Assembly (NCBI GenBank): GCA_964570825.1
Contig: CAZMZJ010000002.1
Coordinates: 62,001 to 126,000, forward strand
From: UMGS1002 sp964570825
GTDB lineage: Bacteria > Bacillota > Clostridia > Oscillospirales > CAG-272
DNA length: 64,000 nucleotides
Direction: 5' to 3'
In this document: positions 35,566-42,789 of the stretch, in pieces
How positions within the stretch are numbered: position 1 is the stretch's first letter
How the letters are laid out: each line of letters starts with the position of its first letter
The notes under the pieces: model-generated
Database searches by the model: none
Seen by the model: only the letters and a program-made list of their open reading frames with translations
What the model was told of the DNA's origin: nothing
Translations under genes and position numbers: made by a program

Positions 35566-36077
35566 ACCGATATAATATTGCCGAGCGCGATGATTCCCTT
35601 CGAGAATACAAAGTCAAGCATCGCGATCAGAATTCCGAGAATTGTAATTACAACTATCACGACGATTGTGTTCTTGCGGACTTCGGGCCAGGGCATCCAC
35701 ACAATTCTCTTAAGCTCGCTTTTATAGCTTCTCAGCCATTTCGCAAGTCCGTCCCTGTACTTAATTCCGAAGAATACTCCTATCCCGATCAGAACAGCGA
35801 GAACGCCCATGCTGATCCAGAAGCCAAGACCGAGTCCGGCATCATTGCTGGCTGTGTCGTCTGCGGCGGTTGTCACGGCAGCTGTTGTATCGGCGGCTGC
35901 TGTTGTTTCGTCTGCCGCGGCAACGTCGCCGAGAGCTACGACGGTTTCGTCATCCGCGGCCGTTGCTGTATCGTTTGCGGCGACTCCGACTGAAAAGGCG
36001 GAAACAGAAAGAAAAGTTACAAGAACCATAAGAGAGAGGGCGACGAGAGATCTGACATTTTTGATTATTGCCATCAT
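35562..36077 (-). CDS. secE: Preprotein translocase subunit SecE with an unusual secreted-type N-terminal extension
   Basis: Clamp subunit of the SecYEG channel. Bacillota SecE is normally about 60-75 residues; this is 171. The SecE core is C-terminal: amphipathic LRSYKSELKRIVWMPWPEV (115-133) and a membrane helix (about 137-159). Ahead of it are a signal-peptide-like helix (1-34), an Ala/Thr/Asp-rich acidic stretch (35-80) and an extra membrane helix (84-104). GAGGTG lies 8 bases before ATG 36077, and no better start occurs close to the core, so the extension is probably translated. It resembles the small protein encoded at 36739-37113. Location rpmG-secE-nusG supports identity. Confidence 0.93.
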   Translation of the reverse strand: MMAIIKNVRSLVALSLMVLVTFLSVSAFSVGVAANDTATAADDETVVALGDVAAADETTAAADTTAAVTTAADDTASNDAGLGLGFWISMGVLAVLIGIGVFFGIKYRDGLAKWLRSYKSELKRIVWMPWPEVRKNTIVVIVVITILGILIAMLDFVFSKGIIALGNIISV

Positions 36078-36092
36078 TTCGTCAACACCTCG

Positions 36093-36254
36093 TTACTTTG
36101 TCTCTTTGTGAAGAGTGTGCTTGCGGCAGAATTTGCAGAATTTTTTCTGCTCAATCCGGTCGGGATCATTCTTCTTGTTCTTCGATGTGTCGTAATTACG
36201 CTGCTTGCACTCGCTGCAGGCAAGTGTAATTTTGACACGAGAGTCATTAGCCAT
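36093..36254 (-). CDS. rpmG: 50S ribosomal protein L33
   Basis: 53-residue zinc-ribbon form of L33: VKITLACSECKQRNYDTSKNKK then FCKFCRKHTLHKETK, with both CxxC pairs intact. ATG 36254 is chosen because GGAGGTG lies about 8 bases upstream and the protein then has the usual length; the frame stays open to 36299. First gene of the rpmG-secE-nusG-rplK-rplA operon. Confidence 0.96.
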   Translation of the reverse strand: MANDSRVKITLACSECKQRNYDTSKNKKNDPDRIEQKKFCKFCRKHTLHKETK

Positions 36255-36429
36255 GTTTTCGGCACCTCCAATATTTTCAAATTTGACCGATGAACCCATA
36301 TGGCTTCAAATGGTCTTTCGTACCTCCCTCAGCGCTGCAGAATGCCGCGCTTCATGTTTCGCCGGCATATCGGTTTCACATTCAAAAATGCCGCGAATCA
36401 TTATGGCGCAAAAAGCACGACAAAAAGAA

Positions 36430-36480
36430 CTCTGCGTGCAGAGGTAAAGTTATTATATCACCGCTCGGACGGCTTGTCAA
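36430..36480 (-). promoter_or_regulatory. Perfect-consensus promoter and 5' hairpin of the rpmG-secE-nusG operon
   Basis: On the minus strand: TTGACA (36480-36475), 17-bp spacer, TATAAT (36457-36452), fitting a highly expressed operon. The first predicted transcribed bases form the small hairpin CTCTGC / GCAGAG (36430-36443). The remaining leader of about 175 bases to rpmG shows no ORF. Confidence 0.82.
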
Positions 36481-36579
36481 CACTTTTTTTCATATTTCCG
36501 TCTCTGACCATCGATTATTCAAATATTCGGAAGCGGAATTTTCTGACGCTCATATGATCTATTCTTCATTTTTATCTCT

Positions 36580-36625
36580 TGACTACATAATACAAACTGC
36601 CCGTGGAATAATAATCATGTAGTCA
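36580..36625. repeat. Inverted repeat upstream of the Thr/Ala-rich secreted protein gene
   Basis: TGACTACAT (36580-36588) and ATGTAGTCA (36617-36625) form a perfect 9-bp inverted repeat around a 28-base loop, about 115 bp before ATG 36739. Possible operator or RNA hairpin; no T-run follows. No other gene is visible in 36481-36738. Confidence 0.5.
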
Positions 36626-36738
36626 TTAGTGCTGTCATGCGCTGCTGATGCTCTGATTCTGCCGCCGCAAAAAACAGAATTCATGCGGCGAAACATGAGC
36701 AGACAAAACAATCGCCCATCGAAAGGATTATAATATAA

Positions 36739-37113
36739 ATGAAAAAAACAATCAAATCCGCGGCATATGTCTTTGCCGCTCTTATGCTCGTACTTGTCCA
36801 GCTGACGCTGTCTGCGGCATTTTTGCCTGTATCCGCCACTGCAACAGATACAACCACTGTCGACGTCACGTCCGGCACGACAGCAGCCACGATACCCGGA
36901 ACAACCGCCGCGACGACCGCTGCCATAACGACCAACGCGCCGACAACAACAAAAGCCGCGACGACCACCGCCCCCGGGAATGCAGCAGGCGGCAATTCCA
37001 CCGCGTGGGGAATTATTATTGCAATAATAGTTATAGTGGTAATAATAATCATAATTGTGGCTCTGCTTCCGAGGAACAATAGAGGAAACAACAATACGAA
37101 CATCAGAAAATAA
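36739..37113 (+). CDS. Small secreted, Thr/Ala-rich, membrane-anchored protein of unknown function
   Basis: 124 residues: signal peptide (1-33, MKKTIKSAAYVFAALMLVLV and on), a low-complexity Thr/Ala-rich extracellular stretch (34-88) likely to be extended and possibly glycosylated, a very hydrophobic Ile/Val membrane helix (about 89-109) and a short Asn/Arg tail (NNRGNNNTNIRK). No known domain. Its architecture matches the N-terminal extension of the SecE encoded 660 bp away on the other strand. GAAAGGA is about 15 bases from the ATG. A terminator at 37120-37153 follows. Confidence 0.72.
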   Translation: MKKTIKSAAYVFAALMLVLVQLTLSAAFLPVSATATDTTTVDVTSGTTAATIPGTTAATTAAITTNAPTTTKAATTTAPGNAAGGNSTAWGIIIAIIVIVVIIIIIVALLPRNNRGNNNTNIRK

Positions 37114-37119
37114 ACACGA

Positions 37120-37153
37120 GGGAAGGACTCGCAACGAATCCTTCCCTTTAATT
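37120..37153. terminator. Terminator shared by converging genes
   Basis: GGGAAGGA (37120-37127) / TCCTTCCC (37139-37146) with an 11-base loop, then TTTAATTTT on the plus strand. It abuts the stop of the leftward lipoprotein gene. Confidence 0.8.
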
Positions 37154-37732
37154 TTATGTATTGTCCGGCTGAAAAAGCGCGCCGTTTTGTTTTTCCTGTC
37201 TGTCAGCTTCCCCGAACGCCGCGACCCTTATTTCATAATCCCCGCATTTTACGCTTACCGGAAAGCCTGTATTGCAGTCGACATAAAGCGTCAGCGGCGT
37301 TCCGCCGTCAAGAATCATCCTGACTTCCGCAAGGCGCTCGCCGTTTTCCGTAATTATGCTTACATTATCGATAGCTCCGTCCGGAATCAGCAGCTCGGCC
37401 GCTGCAAGCCAGCCGGCGCATCCGCTGCCGTCGATCTCAACGCTTCCCGAGGAAACAGTCACTTTACTGTCCTTTCTTGTTATTTTTATTCCGCTCAGCG
37501 TTGCGGGGCTCTGAAAAACCATCTCGATATCCCGAGGCGCAGCGCCGGTCCGGCCGCTGTCATACGCCCGCGGCGCGCCGATTTTTACCTCTGCTGCGAA
37601 CTCCACCCCGTTCATTCTGCCATAAATCGAGGCGCAGAATGCGTCGCCGGTATATTCGAGATACTCCTGCCCCGACATTGCGCAGCCGGCAAGTATCAGC
37701 ATAAATGACAATAATATCATCAACTTTTTCAT
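37154..37732 (-). CDS. Lipoprotein of unknown function
   Basis: 192 residues from ATG 37732; the frame opens earlier, but the lipoprotein signal MKKLMILLSFMLILAGC starts here with GGGGGAA just upstream. Lipobox Leu-Ala-Gly-Cys, Cys at 17. The mature part alternates hydrophobic and polar residues in a beta-rich pattern (VEFAAEVKI, IEMVFQSPATLSGIKI, LTLYVDCNTGFPVSVKCGDYEIRV), loosely reminiscent of LolA-type folds, but no family was recognised. It lies alone between a converging secreted-protein gene and the divergent alr. Confidence 0.75.
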   Translation of the reverse strand: MKKLMILLSFMLILAGCAMSGQEYLEYTGDAFCASIYGRMNGVEFAAEVKIGAPRAYDSGRTGAAPRDIEMVFQSPATLSGIKITRKDSKVTVSSGSVEIDGSGCAGWLAAAELLIPDGAIDNVSIITENGERLAEVRMILDGGTPLTLYVDCNTGFPVSVKCGDYEIRVAAFGEADRQEKQNGALFQPDNT

Positions 37733-37813
37733 TACTTCCCCCCGTCCGATATGCGCCGGACACACCTGCGCGCTACATTATATGACGTCAGCCTTAAAAC
37801 AATTACCTGATTA

Positions 37814-37842
37814 TTGCATTCGGATATTTGATATGATATAAT
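37814..37842 (+). promoter_or_regulatory. Promoter for alr
   Basis: TTGCAT (37814-37819), 17-bp spacer, TATAAT (37837-37842); leader of about 145 bases before ATG 37992, with no ORF or known riboswitch recognised. Confidence 0.72.
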
Positions 37843-37991
37843 ATACTGTGGCAGATTTTGAGCAAAACGCCCCGCCGCGGCTCCAGAGCTTCTTTACGGA
37901 TGCTGCGCGGCGGAAATTTTTAACGCTCACAAGACAAATATTGTCATAGCCGCATATATCTGCGCGGCCGCCGGAAAGGTTTTGAAACTCA

Positions 37992-39290
37992 ATGAACCCA
38001 ACATACAGACTATACTCATCCCTCCCCTGCCCGCCTGCGCCCCGGACAGCCGCTGAAATCAGCATCCCGGCGCTGCTTAACAACTACAGGCTTCTTCTCA
38101 AAGCCGCGCGGGATTCGACACCCGGCGTCCGCGCCATCTGCGTCGTCAAGGCCGATGCTTACGGTCACGGCGCCGAAGCCGCGGCGACGGCCCTTATGAA
38201 AGAAGGGTGCGATTTTTTCGCCGTCTCCTGCATTGAAGAGGCCGAGGCCCTGCGGCATGCGCTCGGCGCCGCCCCGGATATAATGATTCTCGGCTACACC
38301 GACCCGTCGCGCGCATCCGAACTTGCGGCGAGCAACATAATACAGACCGTTTACTCGCGCCGGTATATGGCCGTTCTTTCAGCGTATGCTTCGGACGCGG
38401 GCGTTAAGGTGCGCACACATTTGAAGCTCGACACGGGAATGAACCGCATCGGCATCCCGGCGCAGTCAAACGAGCAGATAAGAGAGGCGGCAAAAACCGC
38501 CATCGAGCTTGCCTCGGCTCCCGGTCTGGTTTTTGAAGGGATGTTCACCCACTTTGCGCGGGCGGACGAGGAATATGAGCCCGTCGCTGCCGCCGGTACG
38601 GCAATCGGCAGGCAAAAGCAGGATATTTCCGGGGAAATAACAAAAGGCGGAGCATCCGATAAGGAAGAACCTCTCCCCGACTGCGGGCTTTGCGGAGAAG
38701 ATTTCACCGAGCTGCAGTTTTCCCGCTACCGCGCTGTTGAAAAGCTTATTGAAGCGCGCGGAATAAAAATCCCCTGCCGGCATGTATGCAACAGCGCCGC
38801 GTCGGTACGTCACCCCGAATACAGGCTCGACTGCGTAAGGTTCGGCATTATGCTATACGGACTGCTTCCCTCCGGCGAGGTCGATTTCCCGGGTCTTCTT
38901 CCGGTAATGAAGCTGCGTTCCGTGGTCTCGCATGTCCACGACCTTCTCCCCGGAGCGTCTGTCGGCTACGGCGGATGTTTCACGTCAAACATTTCCCGAC
39001 GCATTGCAACTCTCCCCGTCGGGTATGCGGACGGTTTCATACGCGCGTACACCGGCGGAACAATAAAAATTTACCACGGCGGCATCGGCTATATGGTGAA
39101 AATCGTGGGCCGCATCTGCATGGATCAGCTTACCGCAGATATAAGCGGAACTCCCTGCGAGGAGGGGGATTCGGCAGTCCTTTTCGGCGACGAGCCGGGG
39201 GATCTTGAGCAGCTCTCGCGCCGTGCAGGAACAATTGGGTATGAATCGCTCTGCATAATCAGCTCGCGGGTGCCGAGATACTATGTATAA
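37992..39290 (+). CDS. alr: Alanine racemase with a mid-domain insertion
   Basis: PLP enzyme making D-alanine for peptidoglycan. 432 residues, about 45-60 longer than usual. PLP-binding Lys at 53 in VVKADAYGHG; HLKLDTGMNRIG; HVCNSAA; the second catalytic Tyr in SVGYGGCF; LPVGYADGF and VGRICMDQ are all present, so it should be active. The extra length sits mostly between FTHFARADE and FTELQFSRY (about residues 194-236), a hydrophilic loop containing CGLC. AAAGG lies about 12 bases before the ATG. Bases 38976-38991 inside the gene read TGTTTCACGTCAAACA, one mismatch from parS. Confidence 0.95.
   Translation: MNPTYRLYSSLPCPPAPRTAAEISIPALLNNYRLLLKAARDSTPGVRAICVVKADAYGHGAEAAATALMKEGCDFFAVSCIEEAEALRHALGAAPDIMILGYTDPSRASELAASNIIQTVYSRRYMAVLSAYASDAGVKVRTHLKLDTGMNRIGIPAQSNEQIREAAKTAIELASAPGLVFEGMFTHFARADEEYEPVAAAGTAIGRQKQDISGEITKGGASDKEEPLPDCGLCGEDFTELQFSRYRAVEKLIEARGIKIPCRHVCNSAASVRHPEYRLDCVRFGIMLYGLLPSGEVDFPGLLPVMKLRSVVSHVHDLLPGASVGYGGCFTSNISRRIATLPVGYADGFIRAYTGGTIKIYHGGIGYMVKIVGRICMDQLTADISGTPCEEGDSAVLFGDEPGDLEQLSRRAGTIGYESLCIISSRVPRYYV
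38976..38991. promoter_or_regulatory. parS-like site inside alr (one mismatch)
   Basis: TGTTTCACGTCAAACA against the perfect parS TGTTTCACGTGAAACA found at 47941 and 47979 (15 of 16). It lies about 9 kb from them. It codes for ordinary alr residues, so chance is possible. Confidence 0.4.
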
Positions 39291-39435
39291 AATCAAGTTT
39301 TATGGGAAAGTTTGAAGGACAAATCTTTCAGACAGTATGTTTTGCGCTTGCTTTGCCGCTGCCGCGGATGGCGTAATTCCGTCAAAAAGCGGAGCCTGCA
39401 CAACCCTTACGGAAACAGAAAGGCATGGTTATAAC

Positions 39436-41820
39436 ATGAAATACTTTCCCCGGAAAATTTCATACGCGGTCGTCGCCGCTTTGCTTCTCGTCATATCCAT
39501 TCTGCTTTCTCTTCCTTCTTGCGGCTCCTCGGAGGCAACGTCCCGGGGGGACGCCATCAGCTCAACCTCGGTCCCTCAGACCGACGGAGTATCTTCTGTC
39601 ACCCTGAACAGCCGCGGAAACAAGCTTACGGTCCGCTCTGTTCTGAGCAGCGATTTCATTGCAAAAAATCCGCACTCCACGATTTACCTTTTCGAGCTTG
39701 GAGCGGGTGATAACTCCTCGTCGCTGGCATCGCTTACGCCGGTATATTCCTTCAGGGCATCGTCAAAAAGCAGCTGGTCCGCCACTCTATATGAAGGTTC
39801 CCTCTCGCGGCTCTTCTGCTTTTATGTGCTTGCGTCAAAGAACGAAGCGGGTGAATACGCAGCCATCGGTTCGGCAGTCCCGGTTCTTAACCCCGAGGTG
39901 CTTGCCGCACGCACATATGCCTATCCCGCGGCTGTGTCAATAAAGGGAATAGAAACCGAATCAGTCGCCGACGCCCTTTCGCTCGGCGCCTCGCACGTCG
40001 TGTTGAATATAAAGATTGAGGATTATATCGCCATCCCCGATCCGTCGGTCCCCGAAACGCTCCAGACGGTCGAATATATTTATAACGGCATAACATATCA
40101 CTTCAGCGCCGCCGCGCTTTTGGCGCTCGACGGAAAAATTAAAACCCTGTCAGACGAGTCCATAACAGTCTATCTCCGCTTCATCCTCGGCACACAGCCA
40201 TCTGAGCTTCCGGACAAGCTCAAATGCCTCGGATACAGCGGCTCTCCGGCCGCAGGCTGTTACGCAATAAATATTTTCAATAGCGGCTGCTCCGGGTATA
40301 TTGCGGCACTGTTCAGCTTATTTTCCGAGCGCTACACAAGGCCGGACGGCGAGTGCGGCTTTTGCGGCTCTTTCATCATAGGATCTGACGTCAATAATTC
40401 ATCGGTTTCAAATTCCGCCGGTGCGGATACCGACGCCGCGTCATACGCCGCCGCATATGAGCGGCTCGTCCGCATAGCCCGCACAGCGCTTGTTTCAAAT
40501 TACAAATACGGGCGTGTTTATATTTCGCTCGGCAGCAACTGGAACGCCGCCCTGTCCGGCAGCAAATGCGCCGCCGACTCCAGCGCGTCAAACTTTCTTT
40601 CAAGTTTCAGCGCGATAGCTTCGGCTTCCGGAGACTATAACTGGGGTGTCGCGTCGAGCGCGTACGCGCTCGACCCCGCCGACAGCAGCATCTGGGACGA
40701 TCCTCTCGCAACGGGTGCTTCCTCGCAGTATCTCTCCCCTGCCAACATCAGCGTGCTGACGTACGCTCTTTCTAAGAATTACACATTTTTAGGCAGCATG
40801 CGCAGCACTGTCATCTGTTCTTTCGGAGTGCATGGCGATAAGGCGGACGCATCGTCTTTAGCGCAGCAGGCGTCGTCATACGCCTACGCCTATTACAAGG
40901 CTGCCGCCGACGGCGCTGTCGGTGCGCTAATATATTCAACTCTTGACGACGCATCAGGAGATACACATCAATACGGGCTCAGATCATCCGGAAACGGCGG
41001 CGCGAAGGGTCTGAGAAAACCGGTCTGGGACATCTTCGCCTCTATTGACACAAAGAACGACGGCGCCGTCGGCGCCGCCTCGGCTCTCGCCGGAAGCGAG
41101 TTCGCCTATCTTTACAACAGCCTCTCTTCCTCGGTCAAGCTGAAAAACTCATTAACGGGCGTCAGCGCGGCTGTTACAAACGCAGGAATCTATCGCCGTC
41201 TGTCTGTTTTCGATTTCACAAAGGGAGAATTGTCGGGATTTTCACTTGTTTCTTCAGCCGGAATACTTGATCTTTCCCCCGTGTCCGGCAAACCGGCGCT
41301 GCGTATACTCAACATCGGCGATGCCGGAATATCATGCTCAGGCGTCGGAAGCCACACGGCTAAGGACTCTGATTATTTATTGGTCGACATAGCGAACGCG
41401 GATTCGGGCGGTCAAGTAACCCTGCGTCTTTCCCAGAACGCGAAAAACGGATATATTGCATACGAATCGACCGCGGCTTACAACGCCGGAAAACAGATAA
41501 TTTCTTTTGACATATCTGATTTTTCAAAATCAATCGCCTCCGGGAGCTTCAATATTTCGCTCTGGTTCAGTCCGTCCTCGGCGGAAAAGCCATACGAAAT
41601 ATCAATTTCAGGGATTGAGGCGGCTGACGCCGAAGCGGCCGCATCTCCCGTCCTCTGGATTATTGTCATCTCGGTTATAATATTCTTCCTGCTGCTAATG
41701 CTAATCGCCGTTTTCTCGCGCATGATTCACCGCTTCAAGCGCCGCCGCGCAGGAATAAAACGCGATGGTTCGGGACGGCCGTCCTCTGGCGGCGCACTGA
41801 CGACACTTGATGAAGACTGA
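39436..41820 (+). CDS. DUF5722-like lipoprotein with C-terminal membrane helix, glycosidase-fold, possibly inactive
   Basis: 794 residues from ATG 39436, which starts a lipoprotein signal ending LPSCGSS; upstream in-frame codons lack SD. A beta-rich N-terminal part (to about 165) precedes a domain resembling DUF5722 (about 170-545): DALSLGASHVVLNIKIEDYI, IYNGITYHFS, YERLVRIARTALVSNYKYGRVYISLGSNWN, WDDPLAT and KGLRKPVWDIFASIDTKND. After a jelly-roll-like C-terminal region comes a membrane helix (about 735-760) and a basic tail. Where family members typically have GNEIN and a later Glu-Gln-Gly, this protein has IIGSDVN and CSFGVHG. Those comparisons are from memory. It lies directly upstream of an AraC regulator. 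Confidence 0.7.
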   Translation: MKYFPRKISYAVVAALLLVISILLSLPSCGSSEATSRGDAISSTSVPQTDGVSSVTLNSRGNKLTVRSVLSSDFIAKNPHSTIYLFELGAGDNSSSLASLTPVYSFRASSKSSWSATLYEGSLSRLFCFYVLASKNEAGEYAAIGSAVPVLNPEVLAARTYAYPAAVSIKGIETESVADALSLGASHVVLNIKIEDYIAIPDPSVPETLQTVEYIYNGITYHFSAAALLALDGKIKTLSDESITVYLRFILGTQPSELPDKLKCLGYSGSPAAGCYAINIFNSGCSGYIAALFSLFSERYTRPDGECGFCGSFIIGSDVNNSSVSNSAGADTDAASYAAAYERLVRIARTALVSNYKYGRVYISLGSNWNAALSGSKCAADSSASNFLSSFSAIASASGDYNWGVASSAYALDPADSSIWDDPLATGASSQYLSPANISVLTYALSKNYTFLGSMRSTVICSFGVHGDKADASSLAQQASSYAYAYYKAAADGAVGALIYSTLDDASGDTHQYGLRSSGNGGAKGLRKPVWDIFASIDTKNDGAVGAASALAGSEFAYLYNSLSSSVKLKNSLTGVSAAVTNAGIYRRLSVFDFTKGELSGFSLVSSAGILDLSPVSGKPALRILNIGDAGISCSGVGSHTAKDSDYLLVDIANADSGGQVTLRLSQNAKNGYIAYESTAAYNAGKQIISFDISDFSKSIASGSFNISLWFSPSSAEKPYEISISGIEAADAEAAASPVLWIIVISVIIFFLLLMLIAVFSRMIHRFKRRRAGIKRDGSGRPSSGGALTTLDED

Positions 41821-41847
41821 TGCAAAACTTTAAGAAAGGTTATTTTT

Positions 41848-42678
41848 ATGGCCTCTCTGTATGAAAACATGAAAACTGACTTTTATTATCGCACAGATAA
41901 AAGCAACCACTCAAAGCTTGGCTGTCATCCGCATCTTCATCATCAGATCGAATTTGTCTACTTGATCGACGGGCATTCGACCGGATATGCGGATTCAGCC
42001 GTCTATAAGATAGATCCGGGAGATATTTTCATTGTTTTTCCTAACCAGATACATCGTTTTGTCACTACCGAGCCGGAAAAATACATGCTTTTCATCGTCA
42101 GTCCAGATATGATACCCGAAGTGGCCCCGATCATCGGTTCGGGGCTGCCCGAATCGAACATTTTCAAGAACGCAAGCCGGTATCCCAACATAACACGCCT
42201 TCTTAACGATATTGCCGACGCAAGCCGGGACAACGGACCCAACCGCGATATTATTCTGCGCGGTTACCTGCTTGCGTTCTTTGGCGAGCTTCTTCGCCAC
42301 ATACCTCTTATTAAAATCCGTTCCGGAGAAACGCAGGCGCTTAAAACCGTAGTCGACTACTGTTCGCAGAACTACACCCGCCAGCTATCGCTTGCGCTGC
42401 TTGAGGAGAAGCTGCATATCAGCAAATATTACATATCTCACATTTTCAGCGACAGACTGAATATAAGATTCAATGATTACATCAATTCGCTTCGCGTTTA
42501 TCAGGCCTGCCGGTATCTGCGGCAAACCGATAAGAGCATCACCGAAATAAGCGAGCTGGTCGGCTTCAGCACCCTTCGGACCTTCAACCGCGCCTTTATC
42601 AAACATACGAAACAGCCGCCCAGCGCTTACCGGAAAAGCAGCAACACCGACGCATATATCGTGTCGCTGCCGCTGTAG
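41848..42678 (+). CDS. AraC-family transcriptional regulator with N-terminal cupin domain
   Basis: 276 residues. N-terminal cupin-like sensor domain (about 10-120): HLHHQIEFVYLIDGHSTGYADSAVYKIDPGDIFIVFPNQIHRF, typical of sugar-responsive regulators. C-terminal double helix-turn-helix (about 165-265): LSLALLEEKLHISKYYISHIFSD and ITEISELVGFSTLRTFNRAFIKHTKQPPSAYRK, the AraC signature. AAAGG lies 8 bases before the ATG. Only 27 bp separate it from the DUF5722-like gene, so they are probably co-transcribed, and glycan sensing is a plausible inference. Confidence 0.92.
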   Translation: MASLYENMKTDFYYRTDKSNHSKLGCHPHLHHQIEFVYLIDGHSTGYADSAVYKIDPGDIFIVFPNQIHRFVTTEPEKYMLFIVSPDMIPEVAPIIGSGLPESNIFKNASRYPNITRLLNDIADASRDNGPNRDIILRGYLLAFFGELLRHIPLIKIRSGETQALKTVVDYCSQNYTRQLSLALLEEKLHISKYYISHIFSDRLNIRFNDYINSLRVYQACRYLRQTDKSITEISELVGFSTLRTFNRAFIKHTKQPPSAYRKSSNTDAYIVSLPL

Positions 42679-42789
42679 GACGAGCGCCGCGGGGGACTGT
42701 CGTTTTTGAAGAAAACCATACCATCCTCAAATTCCGCGGCTATACCCGCTTTAATTATTTTAATTCTTAAGGACAAGGACAACAGTACA

